From the NCBI RefSeq assembly GCF_029203305.1, contig NC_089467.1, forward strand, positions 248,001-312,000: DNA of 64,000 nt, in the 5' to 3' direction. Of the stretch, positions 1 to 8,333 are shown one piece after another. The stretch is from Yamadazyma tenuis (taxonomy: Eukaryota; Ascomycota; Pichiomycetes; Serinales; Debaryomycetaceae). Each line of letters starts with the position of its first letter. Position 1 is the stretch's first letter. Position numbers and translations under genes: made by a program. The notes under the pieces are model-generated. The model was not told the DNA's origin. It searched no databases and saw only the letters and a program-made list of their open reading frames with translations.

Positions 1-752
1 TGTATCTGTACTGTTTATCGTCTAGACCAATTTGTATTGCCTTAATCGTCTTTATTGCCTTTAAAGACTTTATTACCTTTGTGTATTCCATCCCCTGATG
101 AAGCCGGGTATGTCAATTCCGGCCATTGATTGAGCACTATATACTTTAACTACACGGGTATTCAATTACTCACACGGCTATGTATGAGCTGGCTCAGTCA
201 CATATTGGATAAGAAGTAGGTGTATGGGTCAGACCATCCAACTATGTAAATATCGAATCACGTATTACCACGCGTAGAACAAAGCTAATATAATCTATGG
301 GTGTAGGGGTCAGCATCTAAAGCTCATCCGAAAGCTGCAAATTATGCGATGAGGGCCGAAGAGGTTATGGCGAGCAAACCGCTAACTCCGGGCACCTCAC
401 CCCTGTTAGTAGAGGTGACTGCCGTAGTATCATGACAGGTAAAGTTCAGGTACCTGATAGGTCTACCCCCACATATCATGACGGACTTGCACTGTCATGG
501 CCTCATGTCCAAGTGGATGGGTTGCCGCATCCGTCGTGAAGTTCCCGGTCGCGGACCGCCTATCCGAGCCATAAACCATCGCGAATATATCACTAATCCA
601 CAGGCCCTTTGCCATCCTACTTATATCAAAGCACTCCTTCTTGGTTCAGACATTCCTTGGTGTGACTGCAACGCATATTCTCCCGTATAACCCCATATTA
701 TAGACCCTCCGTGTGTTATCTAATACACCTACCACCACAGACACATATCAAG
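1..752. other. Intergenic stretch upstream of APD1
   Basis: No convincing gene is seen here. The longest open frame (478-690, 70 codons) resembles no family I know and has no clear promoter. Two copies of a GGTGTA(T/G)GGGTCAG-like motif lie at 219-231 and 300-313; their reverse complement is the core of the tandem array near 4.8 kb. An ACGCGT hexamer is at 270-275. The last part must hold the APD1 promoter. Confidence 0.5.
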
Positions 753-1655
753 ATGAGTTTTTTCAAGCGCTTTGTCCCATCGATAGATAAAAACTTCCAG
801 CAAGAGCTCGAAGAAAGGCTGTTCGAGCAAAGTGAGTGTCCCATAGACTGTGGAACGTGTCACTTCAAATACCCGTCCTCCATCAAGGTGGACGAATCGT
901 CCAAATTGTGGAACTCATCTTCACCATACGATATACATATCTTGATACCCACCAACAAAAGCAACTGGGAGCACAATGCGTTGGACGACGCGTCATTGCC
1001 GTTTGTCCAAACATTCAACAAGTGGGTCGACCATAACGCCTCACGCATCAGTGGGTTGCCCAAGCATAATGTCAAGGTTAACGTGTGCTCGTTGAGCTCA
1101 CCCGGACTTGAAAATGACCCCGCATACACGGACGGTACCAAGGGAGACTTGTTAGTGTTGCCGCAGTTTGTGTGGATCCGGAATGTCGACACTTCGGATC
1201 TCGACGCCGTTCTCCCGATATTGAGCAACTTGGCTGAGGCTACCACCAAACTGGAACTCCACTTGGGCCAAACCGGAGGCCTTGAGGTGCTGGTGGATCC
1301 CAACCAGTCGTGGATCTTTCTCTGCTCCCACCGGACGCGTGATAAGCGGTGTGGTGTCACGGCACCCATAATCAAAAAGGAAATCGATACATACACCCGG
1401 GACTTGGGATTCTACAGAGATTTTGGCGACGAGCGCCCTGGTGGCATTCAGGTGGCATACGTTAATCATGTTGGCGGCCACAAGTATGTGGCCAATGTAC
1501 TAATATATTTAAAAAGCAGCGGGAAAATGGTGTGGTTGGCCCGCATTGGCCCCACCAACGTCAAGCCCATCATCGACGAATGTGTGCTAGGTGGAGGGAA
1601 GGTGTGGGTAGATAACGTAAGGCTCATTCAGAAGTTCAAACCGGTTGATTGGTAG
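753..1655 (+). CDS. APD1: Apd1-like sucrase/ferredoxin-like 2Fe-2S protein
   Basis: A 300-residue member of the sucrase/ferredoxin-like family, whose yeast examples are Apd1 and Aim32. Apd1 is a cytosolic thioredoxin-like ferredoxin with a Cys2His2-ligated 2Fe-2S cluster, linked to redox drug and actin-patch phenotypes. The candidate cluster ligands are visible: C191 and C200 in CSHRTRDKRCG, and H239 and H243 in NHVGGHKY. An extra cysteine cluster lies near the N-terminus (C29, C33, C36). The frame stays open upstream to a GTG at 711, but the ATG at 753 begins MSFFKRF and gives the usual Apd1 length of about 300-316. Its 3' end overlaps the next gene tail-to-tail by 28 bp. Aim32 is the alternative; the C-terminal HxxxH with a short tail favours Apd1. 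Confidence 0.88.
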   Translation: MSFFKRFVPSIDKNFQQELEERLFEQSECPIDCGTCHFKYPSSIKVDESSKLWNSSSPYDIHILIPTNKSNWEHNALDDASLPFVQTFNKWVDHNASRISGLPKHNVKVNVCSLSSPGLENDPAYTDGTKGDLLVLPQFVWIRNVDTSDLDAVLPILSNLAEATTKLELHLGQTGGLEVLVDPNQSWIFLCSHRTRDKRCGVTAPIIKKEIDTYTRDLGFYRDFGDERPGGIQVAYVNHVGGHKYVANVLIYLKSSGKMVWLARIGPTNVKPIIDECVLGGGKVWVDNVRLIQKFKPVDW

Positions 1656-2731
1656 AACCGAAGAATGTTCAACCGGGTGATGAGTTGCTTCTTTTTCTGA
1701 GGATGGATCAAATGACCCGAAGTTTGAAGGAGGTTGCTGAGCCTAGTGATTTCACTGGCAACATCTGGAGCCTTATCGTGTAGATGTTGTTTATAAGTTA
1801 ATTTATGGAAAATCTTGGAATAGTAACTGGTTGCGAAATCAGATGGGTCGAGAGACTCGAGAGACTCGAGAAGCTTAACCGCCTGGGCCTGGGACCGGAT
1901 GGCAGAAATCTGTGATTCGAGGGTCAAGTTTCTTCCGGTAATGGAGTTCGTGGCATCGGGGAGTTGCAGGTTGATGAATTTCACGAGTTCAGAAAGGTTG
2001 CGATTACCCTCGTATTTGACAGGTCGCTTTAACCCGTCCGAATCTACGCGGGTAGGATCAAAGTAGAAGATAGCCGGAATGGTTTCTATTCCGAATTGTG
2101 CCCTAAGTTTATCGGTGGTATGGTGCTTATTATCGAGGTCCACCACCCCGAACTTGACTTCCGGATTGGTTTCAAACTCTGTCGCCACCTGGTTGAAAAT
2201 CGGCTTGAACTCTTTACATTGACGACACCATTCACCCGTCACTAACACCACAGTGGGTTCCGAGGAGTCTAGCACCAACTCCCGGATGTTGTGGTCGTTG
2301 ATGGAGAGCATATCCTGAGGTCCTACCGATGCTTCAATTTGAGGGCTGTCAACCTCATTGACGCCGGTGGCCAATTTGATAAAATTATTAATCGACTCAA
2401 AGTCTCGTGAACCTTCGTAGAAAATAGGATCATCTTCGTTGTGGTAGAGCCCAAGAGCCGGGAACCCATCCACATTATATTTAAGGACCAGTTTCCGACC
2501 TGATCGTTCCCCACCGTTCAATTTCACCACATTTACACCGGGAACCTTCTCATACGCCGATGCCAACTTTTCAATGGTGGGCATGAGATTCTGACAGTGA
2601 CGGCACCAATCGGCGTAGAAATCAACTAACACCCAGTCACCTGACTTGCGGACCACCTTGTCAAAGTTGTAGTCATTGACACGGTCAAGCCCGAGGGCTA
2701 CCGCCATTAAAAACCACCAGACGAGTCTCAT
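1628..2731 (-). CDS. ER protein disulfide isomerase-like protein with two thioredoxin domains and ERp29-like C-terminus
   Basis: A 367-residue predicted secretory protein with a short hydrophobic N-terminal signal (residues 1-14). Two thioredoxin domains follow, with redox motifs WCRHC (C43, C46) and WCRQC (C169, C172). The helical C-terminal part (about 265-367) resembles the ERp29-like D domain of fungal ERp38/TigA-type PDIs. Family members make and rearrange disulfides in the ER. Two things are odd. Both motifs have Arg in the first variable position instead of the PDI consensus CGHC, and the second also lacks His. The protein ends in TGLNF, with no HDEL-like retrieval signal. Mpd1-type PDIs have one such domain, so I do not assign a symbol. 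The start ATG is followed directly by the signal sequence. Confidence 0.82.
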   Translation of the reverse strand: MRLVWWFLMAVALGLDRVNDYNFDKVVRKSGDWVLVDFYADWCRHCQNLMPTIEKLASAYEKVPGVNVVKLNGGERSGRKLVLKYNVDGFPALGLYHNEDDPIFYEGSRDFESINNFIKLATGVNEVDSPQIEASVGPQDMLSINDHNIRELVLDSSEPTVVLVTGEWCRQCKEFKPIFNQVATEFETNPEVKFGVVDLDNKHHTTDKLRAQFGIETIPAIFYFDPTRVDSDGLKRPVKYEGNRNLSELVKFINLQLPDATNSITGRNLTLESQISAIRSQAQAVKLLESLESLDPSDFATSYYSKIFHKLTYKQHLHDKAPDVASEITRLSNLLQTSGHLIHPQKKKQLITRLNILRFYQSTGLNF

Positions 2732-2902
2732 GAGATGCTTACAAAATATGAGTGCGCGAAACTGAGTATCGAATTTTGTGTATATTTGCAGTCAATAGCC
2801 GGGTCCCGAATAACTCTATTCATATATCATGTAAATCCGGGGCCAACTAGACAGTCTATAATCCGGAACCTAACAGACTCTAATCCGGTCATACGGCTGC
2901 CT

Positions 2903-3667
2903 CTACTTAAGTCTCCAAGGTAATGGCACCACCCGGGGCCTCACGTACGAGTTCTGTGGGTTTGCAACCCCAAGAAATGCATTGTACCACCCAATAAATG
3001 AACAGATAACCCCCACAACCCCGGCCCCTGTGATGCACCCAGCACTTCCCGTAAGCTTCCCAATAGACAAGAGCAAAAACGTCACAAACAACAGGAAAAA
3101 CAACGAGAAAAATGCCAACGTGGACTTCACAGTACACATTACCAACATGAACGTAAATAAGGTCCAGCCAATAAAGTAGAATCCCAACGCATTTTCCAAC
3201 TGGACGGTATCGTCACCGTAAGCAGCAATTATACCAAAACTTTCAAGGTTGATGGCAGAGAAGGACAACCAGAACCCTCCGTATGAACATAAAGCAGTTC
3301 CTCCAAAAGTATTGCCTAGAATGAGATCCCACACGCCAGCGAGTAATTGGATTGCACCTCCGTAGAAACATGAAGCACCAACGACGGCATTCAGAACATG
3401 GACACCGTTGGCTCCTGCATTATACATGGATAACACGAAGGTCGTAAATGAAAAGGCACACAAGCCCAAGGGGACCGGATTGGCAAAGTCGTAGGCGGGA
3501 GGAGGAGAAAGACCGGGGACCAAGCTTCCTCCAAAGGCTGACACCAATTCATCCCGGTAGTACTTTCTTTTACCGATTACAATGAATTCCCCTGACAGTC
3601 CGGATACAGTGATTTTTCCGAGCGGAAGATCATGAAGAGTATGGATTTCACTATCGATGGAAGACAT
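2903..3667 (-). CDS. ATO: Acetate/ammonium transporter, GPR1/FUN34/YaaH (AceTr) family
   Basis: A 254-residue membrane protein with about six hydrophobic segments between residues 65 and 235. The N-terminus is cytosolic and polar, and the family signature NPxPLGL appears as NPVPLGL (63-69) at the start of the first helix. Yeast relatives Ady2/Ato1-3 export or import acetate and are linked to ammonia release; Candida species carry many copies. The length is slightly below S. cerevisiae Ady2 (283), because the N-terminal tail is shorter. Which ATO paralogue this is cannot be told from the sequence. A long gene-poor region precedes it, leaving room for a carbon-source-regulated promoter. Confidence 0.9.
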   Translation of the reverse strand: MSSIDSEIHTLHDLPLGKITVSGLSGEFIVIGKRKYYRDELVSAFGGSLVPGLSPPPAYDFANPVPLGLCAFSFTTFVLSMYNAGANGVHVLNAVVGASCFYGGAIQLLAGVWDLILGNTFGGTALCSYGGFWLSFSAINLESFGIIAAYGDDTVQLENALGFYFIGWTLFTFMLVMCTVKSTLAFFSLFFLLFVTFLLLSIGKLTGSAGCITGAGVVGVICSFIGWYNAFLGVANPQNSYVRPRVVPLPWRLK

Positions 3668-4239
3668 GGTCGGAAATCTGACTATAAGGTTTGTGTATCC
3701 GAATGAATAATAATTTTTGTGTTGAAGTATCTACGATTATTCCGGGAGTCGGACTTTAGTTTTCCAGTGAGATGCGATTTTTGTATTAGGTCACAGGGTG
3801 TGTATGGCTGCTTATTGCCCGACAGATTTTCAGCCAGTAGGGGTCCTTGGCAAAATTCCGAGACTGTGAAAAGGTTGGTTTTGGGCAGAGAGTTTGCAGT
3901 AATGAGAGTTGCGGGTGATTGAGTTACGGGTACAAGTTCTTCCAGGGAACCTGACTTACGGTATAGATTTGGTCGGGTGCCGGGTATCATCAACCATCGG
4001 ATTAAAGTTAGCCCTTGAGGACCATTCAACCCCACCGATCCGGTGAATAACCGTCCGGGACCGTGCGGGAAGCAACCACAGAGCTCGGTAGAGACACGAC
4101 ACCATATACTGTAAGCGAGATGGCGGTGACGGCACGCCCAGACTCCACCGCATGTCCTGACTTCACTGTGTGTTTGGCGGCTACGTGGCGTGTGACTGCC
4201 AAATGTGCATTACCCCATACCTATTCCCTATACTTATAT

Positions 4240-4419
4240 CTATCGACAAATTGAATATTTCAGGTCTATTTCCGGAATAGACTTCAACGGCCTCTTTGTG
4301 TCAGCACCCGTCTTACCACCACCACCTCCACCATTGGCACTCGTGACTGTCATGGAATGGCCCTGGTAAAACGTATGGTTCCCTTTAACTATGGGTTTAG
4401 ACAATTTCGATCTTTTCAT
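4240..4419 (-). CDS. Possible small glycine-containing ORF
   Basis: A 59-codon frame starting at MKRSKLSKP; an upstream in-frame ATG at 4452 would add 11 residues. It is basic, has a six-glycine run in the middle and ends in SICR. I recognise no family. It lies alone in a gene-poor region, and no TATA box is obvious just upstream. It could be a real short protein or chance; conservation in related yeasts would decide. Confidence 0.22.
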   Translation of the reverse strand: MKRSKLSKPIVKGNHTFYQGHSMTVTSANGGGGGGKTGADTKRPLKSIPEIDLKYSICR

Positions 4420-4752
4420 TGAAATGAGCGAAAAACTCCATCCATGGAACATTGGGGGGTTTAAGTAGTATCTTGTCAGGCACCCACTCTAGCCGAGAAC
4501 AATCAGTCGTGTTTCTTAGGTAATTTAAATCGGACAATTAGGTCATTATGCGGTTTAAGCAGAGAATTTTGAGATAGGAAATAATGTTTCCTAATCAATT
4601 AATTACCTGCATCTGACCAATAGTTATTGTTTGATTCTGTTTTATATTACATACGACGTGGAGCTTGTGAAATTCGACCGGCAGAAGCTACGTTTGGCGG
4701 AGTGCAGAACAAAGCATACAATTTACAAAGGGGAGATTCTGTACACAAGTTC

Positions 4753-4861
4753 TGACCCATTCACCCACGGTGCTGATCCTTGGCCCCGCTGGTGTTGACC
4801 CATACACCCACGGAAGCTGACCCATACACCCACGGAAGCTGACCAATAAACCCACCGAAGT
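4753..4861. repeat. Tandem repeat, five units of 21-22 bp
   Basis: The units start at 4753, 4774, 4796, 4818 and 4840, each opening with TGA(C/T)C. Units 3 and 4 are identical over 22 bp: TGACCCATACACCC followed by ACGGAAGC. Unit 2 is the most diverged, and a further partial unit may start at 4862. Read on the minus strand the core is GGGTGTATGGGTCA. This resembles the GGTGTA-containing, Rap1-binding core of budding-yeast telomeric repeats. Confidence 0.85.
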
Positions 4862-4980
4862 TGACCCGTGACCGCCCATACCCCGTTAGATTATGCATGC
4901 TTCAGTAGTCGCAGAGAAGGTGCCGATCGTCTACCAATTGTGTGCCGCGAAACCATCGCACTTTCAACACTTCACCCACC

Positions 4981-5364
4981 ATGAGTTTGCTCACCCGCAC
5001 GCGCCTATCCCTACAGGCCTGGGAGGCCACTCGGTACGCTGCCGGTAACGTGCGGTGCGTCTCTTCCACTCCGACGCCCGTGCGATTGCGGTTCTTCACC
5101 AAAGACAACTGTATGCTCTGCCACACTGCCAAACAGACCATGAACAACGCAGTAGATGCCACCATGGCACCGGTGACAGTGGAAATAGTTGACATCACCC
5201 ACCACGATAACACCGAGTGGTGGGACAAGTACTGCTACGACATTCCGGTGCTCCATGTCGAAGGTGGCGCCAAGTCGGTTATTTTCATGCACAAGCTCTT
5301 TAAAAACAAGATTCTTGAGGCCATAGACGAGGTGCAAAATGGGAGCAATAGCTCCCCTCTTTAA
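4981..5364 (+). CDS. Glutaredoxin-like protein, YDR286C/DUF836 family
   Basis: A 127-residue protein of the glutaredoxin-like family typified by yeast YDR286C (114 aa), whose function is unknown. A thioredoxin-type fold is implied by the first strand VRLRFFTKDNC, the CMLC redox motif at about residues 44-47 and the cis-proline region DIPVLHV near residue 88. About 30 extra N-terminal residues, rich in Arg, Ser and Thr with almost no acidic residues, look like a mitochondrial presequence. The start at 4981 has a good A/C-rich context; an upstream GTG at 4942 only extends the open frame. Redox activity is inferred from the CxxC alone. Confidence 0.8.
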   Translation: MSLLTRTRLSLQAWEATRYAAGNVRCVSSTPTPVRLRFFTKDNCMLCHTAKQTMNNAVDATMAPVTVEIVDITHHDNTEWWDKYCYDIPVLHVEGGAKSVIFMHKLFKNKILEAIDEVQNGSNSSPL

Positions 5365-5452
5365 TGTTCCAAAGCTACTGGTGACTAATAAATAGAATAC
5401 CCGACGGCAAATAAACAACTGCTCCACCCATCAACACCCTGGGAGGTGCGAA

Positions 5453-5460
5453 TCACGTGA
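5453..5460. promoter_or_regulatory. TCACGTGA E-box upstream of AYR1
   Basis: A perfect 8-bp palindrome with a CACGTG core, 61 bp upstream of the AYR1 start. This is the binding core of Cbf1-type bHLH factors. Function is inferred. Confidence 0.4.
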
Positions 5461-5520
5461 CTACACTCCACTTCCACCACTCGCATTATCACCAGCAACT
5501 CTGCTTTCAAACTTTATTCA

Positions 5521-6378
5521 ATGTCCACCAAACACCAAACCGTCGTTGTAACTGGAGCTTCCTCCGGAATTGGCCTTGCCACCGCCAAAGAATTTGCCTC
5601 CCGTGGCTATACTGTCATCGCGGGGGCTAGAAGAGTGGATGCTATGGAAGAATTGAGAAAACTTGGGGTAATTACCGTTTCATTGGATGTCACCTCACCC
5701 GAATCGGTACAACTGTTAAAGGAGTTAATTAAACAAGAGTACGACGGGGAGATCCAGTACTTATTCAACAACGCCGGCCAGTCCTGTACGTTCCCAGCCA
5801 TTGACGTGTCAGACGAAAATATGGAAAAATGTTTTGCGGTCAATGTGTTTGGCCAGGTGAGAGTGACAAGAGAATTGGTTCCGTTTTTAATTAAAACTCG
5901 GGGAACCGTTGGATTCACCGGAAGTGTGTCGGGGTTCCTTCCCTTCCCATTTTCTTCCATATACTCGAGCACCAAGGCTGCCATTCACGAGTTTGCCTCG
6001 ACATTAGCGTTTGAGTTGGAGCCTTTTGACGTCAAAGTCATCAATATCATCACCGGGGGAGTTGACACCGATATTGCCGATAAGAGGCCCTTACCGGAAG
6101 ACTCGTGGTATTCGGCCGAAGGAATTGAGGAGCTTATTTCAAAGCGTAGGGAGATGGCCAAACGAAATGCTCCGATGTCTGCTGAATTGTATGCTCAAAA
6201 GGTGGTTTCAGACTTTGAAGGGTCCCGTATTGGTGTTATCAACTACTACAGGGGTAGCAAGGCCAGTATCTTGCACGTGGTACTGTTTTTCCCCCGTTTC
6301 TGGGTGACTTTTGTGTTTAGAAGAATGTTTGGAATGGTTTCATTGTGGCAGCACTTGAGAGAGAAATACAGTAAGTAA
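5521..6378 (+). CDS. AYR1: 1-acyldihydroxyacetone-phosphate reductase, short-chain dehydrogenase
   Basis: A 285-residue SDR of the Ayr1 type, which reduces 1-acyl-DHAP to lysophosphatidic acid with NADPH in lipid droplets and ER. The cofactor motif TGASSGIG is at 11-18, NNAG at 83-86, the catalytic serine is in GFTGSVSG (131-138) and YSSTK supplies Y148 and K152. The C-terminal 45 residues contain a hydrophobic stretch (about 249-265) followed by basic residues, matching the membrane or lipid-droplet anchor of Ayr1. The length is close to S. cerevisiae Ayr1 (297). Confidence 0.88.
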   Translation: MSTKHQTVVVTGASSGIGLATAKEFASRGYTVIAGARRVDAMEELRKLGVITVSLDVTSPESVQLLKELIKQEYDGEIQYLFNNAGQSCTFPAIDVSDENMEKCFAVNVFGQVRVTRELVPFLIKTRGTVGFTGSVSGFLPFPFSSIYSSTKAAIHEFASTLAFELEPFDVKVINIITGGVDTDIADKRPLPEDSWYSAEGIEELISKRREMAKRNAPMSAELYAQKVVSDFEGSRIGVINYYRGSKASILHVVLFFPRFWVTFVFRRMFGMVSLWQHLREKYSK

Positions 6379-6431
6379 TTTCATACATTGAACATGACAC
6401 AATAATATACAGATGTTTTTAGGGGTTTAGT

Positions 6432-7727
6432 TTAAATGAACGACTCGAGATCGGGCACGTATTCAGGCTTACCCGAGTCAATGCTTTTCAAGACAGTCTC
6501 GATGCACAATAACGCGTTGAGGGCATCTTCACCGCTGCAGCTACTACGAACCTCGGCCCCCGTGATTAAGTTGATAAAGTGATTCAACTGCAAATCAAAT
6601 GGCTTGGGAGGAGGTTTCATGAATTCACCTGAATTAGGTGGTGAAGGTGTTGGGGTTCTAAGGCCGATTTCACTGGGATCTGCCTCACCGCTGTAGTCAT
6701 CTTCGATACTCACGTTCGACACGTTGGTGACCTCGATGGGCTCAAGCCACGACCCGTGGTGGGAGTCACTGACGGCCACCTGGGCAGTTTTCAACGAATT
6801 CTGGTGGTAGAGGTTCAAGTCCGGCACCGATAAAGTGCCTCTAGAGCCAAAGATCCGATAGAACCCGCTCAAGTCCGCCATATGTGGCACATTGGGGTTT
6901 TCGCCCGTGCCGGTCTCGAAGTTGAAGGGAGAAATGATGTTATCAGAGCAGATAAACGTGCCTTTGCAGCCATTCTTGAAAGACAACGTCAAAATGGCCC
7001 CTTCATCCACCTCGAATTCCCGCTGCGGTACCAAGAGTTCGGCATATATCTTCGACACCGGGCCCATCAAATACAACAACAAGTCCAAATCATGGACCAA
7101 ATTGATCAATAAAGTACCTCCACCAGCCGACCGGTCCACACGCCATTTTTTCTCAAGGTAGTAGTCGTGATTCTTCTTGAGGCACCACGTCCCTTGGATG
7201 GCGATGGGCCGTCCGATCTTGTCCAAGTTTTTCTTTGTTTTCAAGATGTAGGGATTAAACCTTCGGTGATGGCCTATTAAGAGCTTGACATTCTGGGCGT
7301 AACAATACTCAATCAATTTTTTACACTCCACTGGGTCGGAGTGGAGCGGTTTTTCGATCAACAAATGGATTCCGTGGGCCGCTAACTTCATGCCCAAGTC
7401 GACGTGGGTGTGATTCGGAGTGGCGATGATGGCCCCATCTGGGTACGGCAAACCATGAGATTCGAGATATTCCAAGTATTGGTCCACCGATCGGAACAAC
7501 GCGGTGTCGAGCTGGGCGGCGCATTGGGGCCCGTTGGCCGAGTGATCGATCAACGCGGCGAGCTTGCAATCTGGGCGGTTGTAGACGTGTTGGCAGTGTC
7601 TAGGGCCAATGAGGCCTGCGCCCACGACGATTATTTGGACGACATCACGGGGGGATTGGCAGGGGGACAGAGACGACGACGAACAGGAAGCAGGGGTGTG
7701 GGTGTTGGGGGCAAAGAAAGATGTCAT
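6432..7727 (-). CDS. Gfo/Idh/MocA-family NAD(P)-dependent oxidoreductase
   Basis: A 431-residue protein with an N-terminal Rossmann fold, VVGAGLIG at about 34-41, preceded by a Ser/Pro-rich leader of about 25 residues. The family signature EKPL is at 125-128, in the usual place after ATPNHTH. The rest forms the alpha/beta substrate domain, with HHRRFNP and a DLDLLLYL helix carrying the usual catalytic-region histidine (VHD). Relatives act on sugars, inositol or other polyols, and the substrate cannot be read here. A proline-rich low-complexity insert lies before the C-terminus, near TPTPSPPNSGEF. It is convergent with AYR1, with about 50 bp between stops. Confidence 0.82.
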   Translation of the reverse strand: MTSFFAPNTHTPASCSSSSLSPCQSPRDVVQIIVVGAGLIGPRHCQHVYNRPDCKLAALIDHSANGPQCAAQLDTALFRSVDQYLEYLESHGLPYPDGAIIATPNHTHVDLGMKLAAHGIHLLIEKPLHSDPVECKKLIEYCYAQNVKLLIGHHRRFNPYILKTKKNLDKIGRPIAIQGTWCLKKNHDYYLEKKWRVDRSAGGGTLLINLVHDLDLLLYLMGPVSKIYAELLVPQREFEVDEGAILTLSFKNGCKGTFICSDNIISPFNFETGTGENPNVPHMADLSGFYRIFGSRGTLSVPDLNLYHQNSLKTAQVAVSDSHHGSWLEPIEVTNVSNVSIEDDYSGEADPSEIGLRTPTPSPPNSGEFMKPPPKPFDLQLNHFINLITGAEVRSSCSGEDALNALLCIETVLKSIDSGKPEYVPDLESFI

Positions 7728-8333
7728 ATACTACTGGGAAGTAATGGGCCTGAATCAACACAATAATAAGCTATTATAAGATGTGTACGAAGCCTCGCGA
7801 TTTATAGTTTTTTTGGGAGATAAGCTACGAACGTGGGCGCTGATAAGAAGCCACCGCCACTTCTCGCGCCACCCTGGTGCCTCCCTCACTAATCGGCGCC
7901 CCGCTGCTATTCTCAGGGGTGCGGCGCCAAGAATGAAACATGAAACGTGCGGAGCCGCTCGGGAAACCAGAACCCACCCGCCGTCGTGCACAAGCCTTGA
8001 TCTCTGTCTCCTCATTTTCGTGAGGACGCTTACGTAAGCGCTTCTCCATAATCCTGTCACTCCCTATCATCTACCACTTAGCCATCGCAACTCCCAGCTC
8101 GACCACCCACCACCTATACCATCATCACCACTAAATCTCTCTGTTGCTCCTTGCCAAATTCCTGTTTCTTTAGCGTATTTCCATGCCAATTTGCAACCAT
8201 CTAGCAAGCTAACTAAAAAAGGAAAACCATAAAAGCACAACTAGACTTGCAGCGTAAATCCGTTCTGTCACTCCCTCTATGCACCACCACAGCCTGGTAT
8301 AAAAGTATCCACTTTGGCATTTTTTGTCTTTGT
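7728..8333. promoter_or_regulatory. Divergent promoter between oxidoreductase and P450
   Basis: A 606-bp non-coding stretch. A TATAAAAG box lies at 8298-8305, only 29 bp before the P450 ATG, and a CT-rich segment runs across about 8040-8180. I see no gene. The in-frame TTG at 8247 upstream of the P450 is an open-frame extension, not a likely start. Confidence 0.5.

Larger units (their letters stand above)
3668..4980. other. 1.3 kb gene-poor stretch
   Basis: This lies between the ATO promoter and the glutaredoxin-like gene. It holds one possible small ORF (4240-4419, minus strand), a near-palindrome around GTCTATTTCCGGAATAGAC (4263-4281) and the 22-bp tandem array (4753-4861). Other open frames here start with GTG or TTG and look non-coding. 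Confidence 0.5.

Noticed and set aside
405..411. Minus-strand TACTAAC branch-point-like site
   Set aside because: No GTATGT donor or coding exons could be paired with it.
478..690. 70-codon frame upstream of APD1
   Set aside because: No recognisable domain or clear promoter; isolated in intergenic DNA.
860..1396. 178-codon antisense open frame within APD1
   Set aside because: Lies wholly opposite a conserved coding sequence and shows no family similarity; a shadow of codon bias.
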